64,000 nt of DNA, taken from an uncultured Nocardioides sp. GTDB taxonomy: Bacteria > Actinomycetota > Actinomycetes > Propionibacteriales > Nocardioidaceae. Below, piece after piece: positions 28,023-35,696 of the stretch. The position numbers and the translations under genes were made by a program. Position 1 is the first letter of the stretch, and each line of letters begins with the position of its first letter. The stretch is taken from NCBI RefSeq assembly GCF_947488025.1, contig NZ_CANKYS010000002.1, positions 310,001 to 374,000 on the forward strand, written 5' to 3'. The notes beneath the pieces were generated by a model. It made no database searches, was not told where the DNA came from, and saw only the letters and a program-made list of their open reading frames with translations.

Positions 28023-28097
28023 CCCGGTAACTGCCCGAAATGACCACTCCCGCCCCATCGGCGGGGGCGCGAGTGGTCGTTCGGACCCGTTACCGGG
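28023..28097 (+). terminator. Nested inverted repeat after the oxidoreductase gene
   Basis: The outer arms CCCGGTAAC/GTTACCGGG enclose a second pair (GACCACTC/GAGTGGTC) and an inner GC stem. It lies between convergent genes, so termination in both directions is likely; the concentric arrangement is unusual. Confidence 0.7.
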
Positions 28098-28129
28098 ACC
28101 GCTGGGATGCGGAGGTGCTGCGCCGTACG

Positions 28130-28564
28130 TCAGGCGCTGACGTCGCCGAGCACGGCGAGGACGTCGTCGGGGGTCTGTGCGGCGTCGAGCGCAGCGATGC
28201 TGGCGTCGTCGGTGAAGGCACCGGCCAGCGCCTGCAGCACGGTCAGGTGGTCGTCTCCCGCGCCGGCGATCCCGACGACGTAGCGGGCCGGGCTGCCCTT
28301 CCAGTCGATCGGCTCGTCGTAGCGCACGAACGAGATCGCGGTGTGGCGGATCAGCGTCTTCGCCTCGTTGGTGCCGTGCGGGATGGCGAGGCCGTTGCCC
28401 ATGAACGTGGACACCGAGGTCTCCCGCTCGTGCATGGCGTCGACGTAGGCCTCGTCGACCGCGCCGCTCGCGACCAGCAGCCGTCCGGCCTCGGTGATCG
28501 CTGCGTCACGGTCCGTGGCCTGGCCACCGAGCACGATGGCCTCCCTGCTCAGTACGTCACTCAT
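28130..28564 (-). CDS. mtlF: PTS mannitol-type EIIA
   Basis: 144-aa PTS EIIA of the mannitol/fructose class, which takes phosphate from HPr and passes it to EIIB. The active histidine is in GNGLAIPHGTNEAK (His63). It is downstream of the IICB gene by 158 bp; that gap holds a 14-bp stem that could lower expression of this gene relative to the permease. HPr and Enzyme I are encoded in the same locus. Confidence 0.9.
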   Translation of the reverse strand: MSDVLSREAIVLGGQATDRDAAITEAGRLLVASGAVDEAYVDAMHERETSVSTFMGNGLAIPHGTNEAKTLIRHTAISFVRYDEPIDWKGSPARYVVGIAGAGDDHLTVLQALAGAFTDDASIAALDAAQTPDDVLAVLGDVSA

Positions 28565-28664
28565 CTGGCGTCCCTCTTCCTCGCAGTGTCGGTTGGGTGG
28601 AGCTCAGTCGGTGGGGTGGAACTCATGAGACCACACGCGCGCGGCGGCGGGTCGTGGTCGGAGG

Positions 28665-28701
28665 TCGAGCCCGGCCCCCGCGGGGAGGGCCGGGCTCGAC
28701 C
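28665..28701 (-). terminator. Hairpin between mtlA and mtlF
   Basis: A 14-bp perfect stem (GTCGAGCCCGGCCC and complement) with a 9-nt loop just after the mtlA stop. A partial terminator or processing site within the operon. Confidence 0.65.
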
Positions 28702-28722
28702 GTCGGACCCTGACGCGGAGCG

Positions 28723-30240
28723 TCAGGTCGGGTTGTTGTCGCGGACCATCGCCACGATCTCGTCGTAGCGGGGACTGGCCATGAAGTTGTCGACCGAGAC
28801 GTGCTCGGCGGACGGTGTCTTCTGGCGTGCCCGGTCGGTGAGGTCCTGGTGGCTGACCACGAGGTCGTAGCTGTCGTCGAGGTTGGCGATGGCCTTGTTG
28901 ACGACCGTGACCTCCGGGTGTCCGGCGTCCTGGATCTTCTTGCGGAGCACGGAGGCTCCCATCGCCGAGGACCCCATCCCCGCGTCGCAGGCGAAGACGA
29001 TGTTGCGGATCTCGCGGGTGGCGGTGGCGGTGGCGGTGGCAGCGGCGGCCGCGCCACCGGTCAGGGTGCTGGCGACCGACGACTTCTTGCCCTTGTTGGC
29101 CTCCATCTGGGCGGTCGCGGCGCTCAGGTCACCCTCGTCCTCGCTCTTGTCCATCTTCAGCAGCAACGCAGCCACGACGAGGGTGACGGCAGCGGCACCG
29201 AAGACGCCGAGCGTGACCCCGAGGTAGTCACCCCTCGCCGTCTGGGCGTAGACGGCGAAGATCGAGCCCGGGGCCGCCGGTGCGCGGAGACCCACGTCGA
29301 AGGCCACGTTGATCGCGACACCGGTCATGCCGCCGGCGACCATGGCGAGGATCAGGCGCGGCTTCATCAGCACGTAGGGGAAGTAGATCTCGTGGATGCC
29401 GCCGAAGAACTGGATGATCGCGGCACCCGGGGCGGTCGCCCTCGGCACACCGCGGCCGAAGAACGTGTAGGCGAGCAGCAGGCCGAGGCCCGGGCCGGGG
29501 TTCGCCTCGAGCAGGAACAGCACGGACTTGCCGGACTCGGCGGCCTCGGCGAGACCCAGTGGCGTGAGCACGCCGTGGTTGATCGCGTTGTTGAGGAAGA
29601 AGACCTTCGCCGGCTCGATGACGAGCGAGGTCAGCGGCAGCAGGTTGTTGTCGACGAGCCACTCGACCGCGTTGCCGAGGACCTCCATGACCTCGTTGAC
29701 GATGGGCGCGACGACCCAGAACCCGACGATCGCCATCAGGAAGGCCACGATGCCGGCCGAGAACATGTTGACGAGCATCTCGAAGCCGACCTTGATCTTG
29801 CCGTCCCAGAGCGCGTCGACCCGCTTGATCGCGTAGGCCGACAGGGGGCCGAGGATCATCGCGCCGATGAACATGTGCACCTGACCGAGCGGGGCGGCGT
29901 CCGCGGGCAGGTCGGCGTTGAAGTTCGCCACCAGCAGGTCCGACCCGGCGATGGCACCCATCACCGCGAAGCCACCGACCACGGCACCGCGGTCGCCGTG
30001 GACCATGCGGCCGCCTGTTGCGGCGATGAGGATCGGCAGGGCGTAGTGGATGATCGGGCCGACCATCGTGGCCAGGTCGGCGTTGGGCAGCCAGCCGACG
30101 TCGATGACCAGGGCGGTGAGGAGTCCCCACGCGATCAGTGCCGGGATGTTCGGCATGATCATGTTGGAGAGGAACGTGCCGAACTTCTGAATGCGGACCC
30201 GCGCACCGGAACCGGTCGGGGCCGTGAATGTCGTGGCCAT
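28723..30240 (-). CDS. mtlA: PTS mannitol-type EIICB permease
   Basis: 505-aa membrane transporter importing and phosphorylating a hexitol. The EIIC part (about 15-365, around eight helices) contains FGGIHEIYFPYVLMKPRLIL; after an Ala/Thr-rich linker the EIIB domain begins NIVFACDAGMGSSAMGAS with the phosphocysteine Cys418. The EIIA domain is a separate gene (mtlF). ATG 30240 has GGAGG 8 nt upstream. The linker is encoded by a GGTGGC-type microsatellite. A CRP-like site lies 28 nt upstream of the start. Mannitol specificity is by family; a related hexitol is possible. Confidence 0.92.
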   Translation of the reverse strand: MATTFTAPTGSGARVRIQKFGTFLSNMIMPNIPALIAWGLLTALVIDVGWLPNADLATMVGPIIHYALPILIAATGGRMVHGDRGAVVGGFAVMGAIAGSDLLVANFNADLPADAAPLGQVHMFIGAMILGPLSAYAIKRVDALWDGKIKVGFEMLVNMFSAGIVAFLMAIVGFWVVAPIVNEVMEVLGNAVEWLVDNNLLPLTSLVIEPAKVFFLNNAINHGVLTPLGLAEAAESGKSVLFLLEANPGPGLGLLLAYTFFGRGVPRATAPGAAIIQFFGGIHEIYFPYVLMKPRLILAMVAGGMTGVAINVAFDVGLRAPAAPGSIFAVYAQTARGDYLGVTLGVFGAAAVTLVVAALLLKMDKSEDEGDLSAATAQMEANKGKKSSVASTLTGGAAAAATATATATREIRNIVFACDAGMGSSAMGASVLRKKIQDAGHPEVTVVNKAIANLDDSYDLVVSHQDLTDRARQKTPSAEHVSVDNFMASPRYDEIVAMVRDNNPT

Positions 30241-30267
30241 GCTGGTGTCCTCCAGTCGAACTCAGGG

Positions 30268-30283
30268 GGTGACCCCCATCACA
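30268..30283 (-). promoter_or_regulatory. CRP/GlxR-type operator ahead of mtlA
   Basis: GGTGACCCCCATCACA fits TGTGA-N6-TCACA with one mismatch. Only 28 nt before the start codon, a position more suited to repression than activation. Confidence 0.45.
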
Positions 30284-30327
30284 TGATGCCGTGATTAAAC
30301 CGCACGTTCGGGCATGTTGCCAAGCAT

Positions 30328-30348
30328 TCGGGCACGATTGGTGCCCGA
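30328..30348 (-). promoter_or_regulatory. Inverted repeat (operator or terminator) between dehydrogenase and mtlA
   Basis: TCGGGCAC-N5-GTGCCCGA, a perfect 8-bp dyad, with a further TTCGGGCATG half-site at 30307-30316. It may be a local regulator's operator for mtlA or a terminator of the dehydrogenase gene. Confidence 0.45.
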
Positions 30349-30379
30349 CCGTGTGGTTTTTACCCAGCGGGCCCGCGAC

Positions 30380-32116
30380 TCAGCCGCTCAGCTGACTGTC
30401 GAACAGCGCCTTCTCCACCTCGCCGTTCCACGTGCCGCCGGGTCCGAGCTTCGCGGCGACGTCCGGCAGCTCCTCCCTCAGCTCGTCGAGCCCCATCAGG
30501 GGGAGGTCGTGGATCTGGGGAAAGATCAGGACCTTGCCGGAGTAGCTTCCGTCGATCAGCGCCTGGAGGCCGTCCTTGGCCGCCCGCATGCCTCCGACGG
30601 CGCCGACGATGGAGCCCGGCGAGAGGTCGCCCCGGTTGGCCAGGTCCACCACCTGCTGCTGGTCGTGGATCGTCAGTCCCGACGTCCCGGTGTACTGGGC
30701 GTTGTCCAGGTAGACCGCGCTCAGGTTCAGCGGTGCCAGCGTGCCGTTGGGGACACCGGCGAAGAAGACCAGCATGCCGTCGGCGTTCATCACGGTGTCG
30801 GCCTCGGCCATCACGTCTGCGATGGGGACGCTGACCACCACGTCGTCGGCCCCCTGGTCGTCGGTGATCCGCATGACGAAGTCGTGGAGGGACTCTTCCG
30901 CGGTCTGGGAGTTGAAGGTGAGCAGCTCGCAGTCGTTGCTCTCCGCCAGGTGGGCCAGACGGTCCTCGAGGCTCTTCAGGCGTTCGTCGCTCACCTCGGT
31001 GGCGACGATCGTGCGGGGACCGTCGGGCTGCTGGATGGCCCGCTGGAGGTGCATCAGTCCCATGGGGCCGCCGGCGCCCACGAAGACGGTGGTGCCCTGC
31101 GGACGCAGGTCACAGCGGTTGCGCGCCTCTCCGTAGGAGGAGGCGATGTCCGGACCCCGGCCACCGAGGTAGGCGGTGTAGTCGTAGTGCAGACGGCCCA
31201 CGTCGGTGTCCACCAGGCCGTCCAGGGCGGTCTCGCCGACCATGTTGAGGGTGCCCCGCCGGGCGATGCGCTGTGCCACGGCTCCCACCGTCGCCGCCGA
31301 ACGGGGATCGAGCATGACGATGTCGTCGAAGCCGGCGCCGACGGTCAGCTCGTCCGCCAGCGCCTGGAAGTCATCGACACCGATGCCGTTGCGTACGACC
31401 GTGGTGGCGGAGGTGCGCTCCACGAGCTCGGCCACCGAGGCCGGCACGTCGGTCATCACGATGGTGGCCGGAGCATCCAGGCCCGAGGAGAAGAGGTAGT
31501 CGCGCTCGTCGCCGGGACGGCCGATGATCCACATGGTCCCGCCGACCTTCGGCTCGAGGCGGCGACGCTGGGTATAGGCGGCCATCACGCAACCCCAGGG
31601 CTCCAGCGTGGAGGCCTCGGCGTACCCCATCGTGTCGGGGAGGGGCAGCAGGCATGCACCGTCGTCGGTGTCGAGCATCTCCGAACCCATGAGGTGGTAC
31701 TGGATCAGACCGCCGGGGATGGTGTAGCCGTAGGCCGTGCTCTTCCCGTCCTGGTAGATGTCGGGCTGCACGGCCAGCCGCTGGCCGGCGTGGTAGCGGT
31801 CGGCGAGGTTGTCGCCGACCTCGATGACAGTGAGGCTCACCTCGTGCCCCAGCCGGGTGGGCTCCTTCGACAGGTCGCGGTCGTAGAGCTTGGGGTGGCT
31901 GCCGCCCTGGCGCATGATCTTCACGTCGGAGAAGCAGAGGCCCACGCTGTCGATGCGGACGAGCATGTGGTCGGCATCGGGCTCGGGGACGGGAAGCAGC
32001 TCGGGCTGGCCGTCCTTGCCCATGCTCTCCTCGCCCGCGCCGTAGAGGTTCCAGGCCCAGGAGCGCTCCGGCAGGTCGAGATCGGCCGCGCGGTAGCGGT
32101 CGTACGGTGATGTCAT
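30380..32116 (-). CDS. Large zinc-type alcohol dehydrogenase-like protein in the PTS locus
   Basis: 578 aa, far longer than the usual 340-400 aa of medium-chain dehydrogenases. The N-terminal GroES-like domain has VGLCFSDVKIMRQGG and LGHEVSLTVIEVGDNL (about 70-125). Two Rossmann-like stretches follow: GTMWIIGRPGDERDYLF (about 207) and GTTVFVGAGGPMGLMHLQRA (about 350). The second region includes GADDVVVSVP and MLVFFAGVP. Placement between Enzyme I and mtlA suggests it oxidises the hexitol phosphate delivered by the permease, in place of MtlD, which is absent here. That function is inferred. ATG 32116 has GGAGGAAG upstream. Confidence 0.75.
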   Translation of the reverse strand: MTSPYDRYRAADLDLPERSWAWNLYGAGEESMGKDGQPELLPVPEPDADHMLVRIDSVGLCFSDVKIMRQGGSHPKLYDRDLSKEPTRLGHEVSLTVIEVGDNLADRYHAGQRLAVQPDIYQDGKSTAYGYTIPGGLIQYHLMGSEMLDTDDGACLLPLPDTMGYAEASTLEPWGCVMAAYTQRRRLEPKVGGTMWIIGRPGDERDYLFSSGLDAPATIVMTDVPASVAELVERTSATTVVRNGIGVDDFQALADELTVGAGFDDIVMLDPRSAATVGAVAQRIARRGTLNMVGETALDGLVDTDVGRLHYDYTAYLGGRGPDIASSYGEARNRCDLRPQGTTVFVGAGGPMGLMHLQRAIQQPDGPRTIVATEVSDERLKSLEDRLAHLAESNDCELLTFNSQTAEESLHDFVMRITDDQGADDVVVSVPIADVMAEADTVMNADGMLVFFAGVPNGTLAPLNLSAVYLDNAQYTGTSGLTIHDQQQVVDLANRGDLSPGSIVGAVGGMRAAKDGLQALIDGSYSGKVLIFPQIHDLPLMGLDELREELPDVAAKLGPGGTWNGEVEKALFDSQLSG

Positions 32117-32171
32117 GCTTCCTCCGTGGTGAGGTGGACGTCGAGGTGGACGGTGGATCTGGGCCCGGGTC

Positions 32172-33863
32172 TCAGTGCCCGAGCAGCTCGCGGACCGCGG
32201 CGCGGGCGGCCATCGGGTCGGGTGCGCCGAGGGCGGCCTCGGCCGCGGCCTCGCAGGTCTCGAAGCTGACCTTGCCGAGCTGGGCGCCGACAGGGCGTAC
32301 GGCGCGGGCGGCCATCGAGAGCGAGGAGATCCCCATCCCGATGAGCGCCGTGGCGAGCAGCGGGTCGGCGGCCGCCTCGCCGCAGACACCGACGGGCTTG
32401 CCGGCCTCGGTGCCGGCGTGGGCGGTGATCGCGATCAGCTGGAGCACGGCCGGCTGCCAGGGGTCGGTGAGGTGCGCGAGGTCGGTGGCCATGCGGTCGG
32501 CGGCCATGGCGTACTGGGTGAGGTCGTTGGTGCCGATGGACAGGAAGTCCACCACCTCGAGCATCCGGTGCGCGAGCAGCGCCGCGCTCGGGATCTCGAC
32601 CATCACCCCGGCCTTCAACCCGCGCTCGCGGACCTTGGCGGCGAAGTCCGCCGCCTCGGCGACGGTGGCGACCATCGGCGCCATCACCCAGGTCTCGGTG
32701 CCGGTGCGCTCGGCCGCGGCGGCGATGCCGTCGAGCTGGCGGTCCATCAGGGCCGGGTTGCCGAAGCTGAGCCGCAGGCCGCGCACACCCAGGGCGGGGT
32801 TCTCCTCGCCCTCCTGCGTCGCGAAGGCGATCGGCTTGTCCGATCCCGCGTCGAGGGTGCGGACGACGACGTAGCGGCCGTCGGAGTAGGGAGAGAGGAC
32901 CTCGGCGTAGATGTCGGCCTGCTCCTCGACGCTCGGCTCGTCCTTGCGGTTGAGGAAGCACAGCTCGGTGCGGAACAGGCCCACGCCCTGCACGGGCTCG
33001 CCACCCGCGGAGGCGGCGGAAGCACCGTCGGCGACGTTGGCGAGCAGCTTCACCGGCATCCCGTCGGAGGTCGCGGCGGGCCCGCTCCAGCTGGCGAGCT
33101 CCTCGCGCACGCGGCGGCTCTCCTCGACGCGCGAGCGTGCAGCATCCGGATCGGTGCCCTGCTCGATGGTGCCGGCCTCGCCGTCGACGACGACGAACGT
33201 GCCGGCCGGCAGCTCCATGACACCGGCCGCGCCGACGACGCACGGGATGCCGAGCTGGCGGGCGATGATGGCGGTGTGGCTGGTGGCGCCGCCGCGCTCG
33301 GTGACCAGGGCGGTGACCAGCTCGGGGTCGAGACCGGAGGTGTCACTGGGCGCGAGGTCCTCGGCGACCAGGATCGACGGCTCGCTCGGGGTGGGGACGC
33401 CGGGGGCCGGCTCGCCCACGAGGTGGGCGACCACGCGCCGCTCGATGTCGCGCAGGTCGGTGACCCGCTCGGCCATCAGGCCGCCCATGTTGGTGAAGAT
33501 GGTGACGAACTGCTCGACGGCACCCTGAACCGCGGCGACGGGCCCCTGCCCGGCCTGCAGGTTCTTCGCGACGCCGGAGCGCAGGCCCTTGTCCTTCGCC
33601 AGGCCGGCGCTCGCGGTGAGCACCTCGGCCGCAGCACCCTGTGCGGACGCTGCCTTGCTGGAGAAGGTCTCCGCGACGACGGCCACCGCGTCGTCGTACG
33701 CCGCCAGCGCGGCGTCGGCGTCGGGGAAGTCGCCGTCGCCGAAGCGCGCGATCGCGTCCGGCGACACCTCGCCGTGCACGTGGAGGACCGGGCCGGCGGC
33801 GACGCCCGGCACCACCGGGGTCCCGCTGAGGGTGTTCGCGGGCGACTGCGCGGATGTGGTCAT
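32172..33863 (-). CDS. ptsI: PTS Enzyme I (phosphoenolpyruvate-protein phosphotransferase)
   Basis: 563-aa general PTS enzyme that autophosphorylates from PEP and phosphorylates HPr. The phosphohistidine is in GGATSHTAIIARQLG (His196). The PEP-binding barrel carries GVGLFRTELCFL, MVEIPSAALLA, FLSIGTNDLTQYAMAADR and the catalytic Cys in PVGVCGEAAADP. ATG 33863 lies exactly 6 nt after TACGGT, so the mRNA is probably leaderless; the frame is open far upstream but without similarity. It diverges from the DeoR gene across 103 bp that contain repeated CAACACAT boxes. Confidence 0.95.
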   Translation of the reverse strand: MTTSAQSPANTLSGTPVVPGVAAGPVLHVHGEVSPDAIARFGDGDFPDADAALAAYDDAVAVVAETFSSKAASAQGAAAEVLTASAGLAKDKGLRSGVAKNLQAGQGPVAAVQGAVEQFVTIFTNMGGLMAERVTDLRDIERRVVAHLVGEPAPGVPTPSEPSILVAEDLAPSDTSGLDPELVTALVTERGGATSHTAIIARQLGIPCVVGAAGVMELPAGTFVVVDGEAGTIEQGTDPDAARSRVEESRRVREELASWSGPAATSDGMPVKLLANVADGASAASAGGEPVQGVGLFRTELCFLNRKDEPSVEEQADIYAEVLSPYSDGRYVVVRTLDAGSDKPIAFATQEGEENPALGVRGLRLSFGNPALMDRQLDGIAAAAERTGTETWVMAPMVATVAEAADFAAKVRERGLKAGVMVEIPSAALLAHRMLEVVDFLSIGTNDLTQYAMAADRMATDLAHLTDPWQPAVLQLIAITAHAGTEAGKPVGVCGEAAADPLLATALIGMGISSLSMAARAVRPVGAQLGKVSFETCEAAAEAALGAPDPMAARAAVRELLGH

Positions 33864-33869
33864 GGACAC

Positions 33870-33899
33870 ACCGTAAGACATCGCGTGGTTGACAAGCAA
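33870..33899 (-). promoter_or_regulatory. ptsI promoter (leaderless)
   Basis: Minus strand: TTGCTT (33899-33894), an 18-bp spacer, TACGGT (33875-33870), then 6 nt to ATG 33863. The -35 overlaps a CAACACAT box. Confidence 0.55.
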
Positions 33900-33917
33900 C
33901 ACATTCGGGACTAAAAC
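33889..33917 (+). promoter_or_regulatory. deoR-fruK-fruA promoter
   Basis: TTGACA (33889-33894), a 17-bp spacer, then TAAAAC (33912-33917), the most sigma70-like promoter in the window. It overlaps the divergent ptsI promoter. Confidence 0.65.
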
Positions 33918-33924
33918 AACACAT
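33897..33924 (+). promoter_or_regulatory. Paired CAACACAT operator boxes
   Basis: Direct repeats CAACACAT at 33897-33904 and 33917-33924, 20 bp apart (about two helical turns), covering the spacer and -10 of the deoR promoter and the -35 of ptsI. Likely sites for the adjacent DeoR-family regulator, by position. Confidence 0.55.
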
Positions 33925-33966
33925 ACACAGATCACCCGGCGACGCCCGTGGAGGAGGACCGATCCG

Positions 33967-34734
33967 ATGTACGCGGAAGAGCGCCAGCAGGCGATGGCCC
34001 ACCTGATCAGTCGGCGCGGCCGGCTGTCGGTGGTCCAGCTGTCCGAGCAGTTCGAGGTCACCACCGAGACCGTGCGCCGCGACCTGTCCACGCTGGACCG
34101 GATGGGGCTGGTCCGCCGCGTCCACGGTGGCGCGGTGCCCGCCGGTTCGCTCACCGTCATCGAATCAGGCATCGGGGAGCGCGACCAGTCCAACACGCAG
34201 GCCAAGGAGGCCATCGCCAATGCCGCCGTCGCCCTGCTGCCACCGCCGGACTCGGTCGTCGTGATCGACGCGGGCACCACCACCGCGCGCTTCGCCGCCG
34301 CGCTCCCCCGCGACCACCGGCTCGTCGTCATCACGCACGCCGTGCCCGTCGCCACCCGCCTGGCCGGCCTGCCGCAGATCGAGCTCCACCTGCTGCCTGG
34401 CAAGGTCCGACCCACCACCCACGCCGCGGTCGGCGCGGAGACGGTCGCCGCCCTGGCGGACCTGCGGGCCGACGTCGCCTTCGTCGCCACCAACGGCCTC
34501 ACCGTCGGGCACGGACTCACCACCCCCGACAGCGACGAGGCGGCCAGCAAGCGCGCGATGATCGCCTGCGCCCGCAAGACGGTGGTGCTCGCCGACTCCA
34601 CCAAGATCGGCGTGGAGACGGCCGTGCGCTTCGCGACACTCGACAGCCTCGACGTGCTGGTCACCGACAGCGACGTGGAGCCGGCCGACCGACGCGCCCT
34701 CGAGGGCGCCGGGATCGAGGTGGTGGTCGCATGA
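33967..34734 (+). CDS. DeoR-family transcriptional regulator of the PTS locus
   Basis: 255-aa repressor. The N-terminal helix-turn-helix is RLSVVQLSEQFEVTTETVRRDLSTLDRMGLVRRVHGGAV (about 18-56). The C-terminal DeoRC sugar-phosphate sensor domain contains VVIDAGTTTARFAAAL and VLADSTKIGVETAVRF. ATG 33967 has GGAGGAGG upstream. It is first in an operon with fruK and fruA (both ATGA overlaps) and divergent from ptsI. The likely ligand is fructose-1-phosphate or a related sugar phosphate (inferred from context). Confidence 0.92.
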   Translation: MYAEERQQAMAHLISRRGRLSVVQLSEQFEVTTETVRRDLSTLDRMGLVRRVHGGAVPAGSLTVIESGIGERDQSNTQAKEAIANAAVALLPPPDSVVVIDAGTTTARFAAALPRDHRLVVITHAVPVATRLAGLPQIELHLLPGKVRPTTHAAVGAETVAALADLRADVAFVATNGLTVGHGLTTPDSDEAASKRAMIACARKTVVLADSTKIGVETAVRFATLDSLDVLVTDSDVEPADRRALEGAGIEVVVA

Positions 34735-35696
34735 TCCTGACCCTGACCCCCAACCCCAGCATCGACCGCACGGTCGCCCTCGACGGCGAGCTGTCCCGCG
34801 GCCAGGTGCACCGGGTGGCGTCGGTGACCTCGCAGGCGGGCGGCAAGGGCGTCAACATCTCCCGCGCGGCCGTCAGCGCCGACATCCCCAGCATCGCCGT
34901 CGTACCCGCCGCCAAGGACGACGCCTTCGTCATCGAGCTGCTCGGCGCGGGCATCGACTGCCGGCCGGTGCGCCCGGCCGGCGACGTCCGCGTCAACCTC
35001 ACCATCACCGAGCCCGACGGCACCACCACCAAGCTCAACTCCCCCGGTGCCGAGGTGCTCCCCCTCCACCTCGAGCTGATGGCCCAGGCCGTGCTGGTCC
35101 GTGCCTCCAGCGCCGACTGGACGGTCCTCGCCGGCTCCCTGCCCGCAGGGGCCCCGGCCGGCTTCTACGCCGAGCTCGTACGACGACTGCGCGAGGTGGG
35201 CGGTCGCGTGGCCGTCGACACCAGCGACGCCCCGCTCCAGGCGCTCGTCGACGCCCTGCCGCACTCGGCTCCCGACCTGATGAAGCCCAACGGCGAGGAG
35301 CTCGCCTCCTTCACCGGCGGCGACGCCGACGAGCTGGAGTCCGACCCCCGGGCGACGGCGGCGGCCGCCCGCCAGCTCATCGAGCGCGGCGTGGGCGCCG
35401 TGCTGGCCACCCTCGGCGGCAACGGTGCCGTGCTCGTGACGCCCGAGGGCGCCTGGCACGCGACCCCGCCCCCCACCACAGTCGTGAGCACCGTCGGTGC
35501 GGGCGACTCCAGCCTCTTCGGCTACCTGCTCGGCGACATCCGGGGCCTCCCTGCCCCGGAGCGCCTGGCACTGGCCGTCGCCTACGGCAGCGCCGCCGCA
35601 GGTCTCCCCGGCACCACCATCCCCCAGCCGTCCCAGCTCCGCACGGAGCTGGTCGGCGTCACCGCCCTGACCCCCTCACTGGGAGGCACAGCATGA
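34731..35696 (+). CDS. fruK: 1-phosphofructokinase
   Basis: 321-aa PfkB-family kinase converting fructose-1-phosphate to fructose-1,6-bisphosphate. It starts MILTLTPNPSIDRTV, the FruK hallmark, has AGGKGVNISRA (substrate) and the catalytic STVGAGDSSLFGY (Asp259). ATG 34731 overlaps the regulator's stop, and its own stop overlaps fruA, giving the classical regulator-fruK-fruA operon. Confidence 0.94.
   Translation: MILTLTPNPSIDRTVALDGELSRGQVHRVASVTSQAGGKGVNISRAAVSADIPSIAVVPAAKDDAFVIELLGAGIDCRPVRPAGDVRVNLTITEPDGTTTKLNSPGAEVLPLHLELMAQAVLVRASSADWTVLAGSLPAGAPAGFYAELVRRLREVGGRVAVDTSDAPLQALVDALPHSAPDLMKPNGEELASFTGGDADELESDPRATAAAARQLIERGVGAVLATLGGNGAVLVTPEGAWHATPPPTTVVSTVGAGDSSLFGYLLGDIRGLPAPERLALAVAYGSAAAGLPGTTIPQPSQLRTELVGVTALTPSLGGTA

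Noticed and set aside
32172-35459. A 1095-codon minus-strand open frame covering ptsI, deoR and fruK
   Set aside because: Only the part from 33863 down resembles Enzyme I; the upstream part is antisense to well-supported deoR and fruK genes, a normal effect of very high GC.
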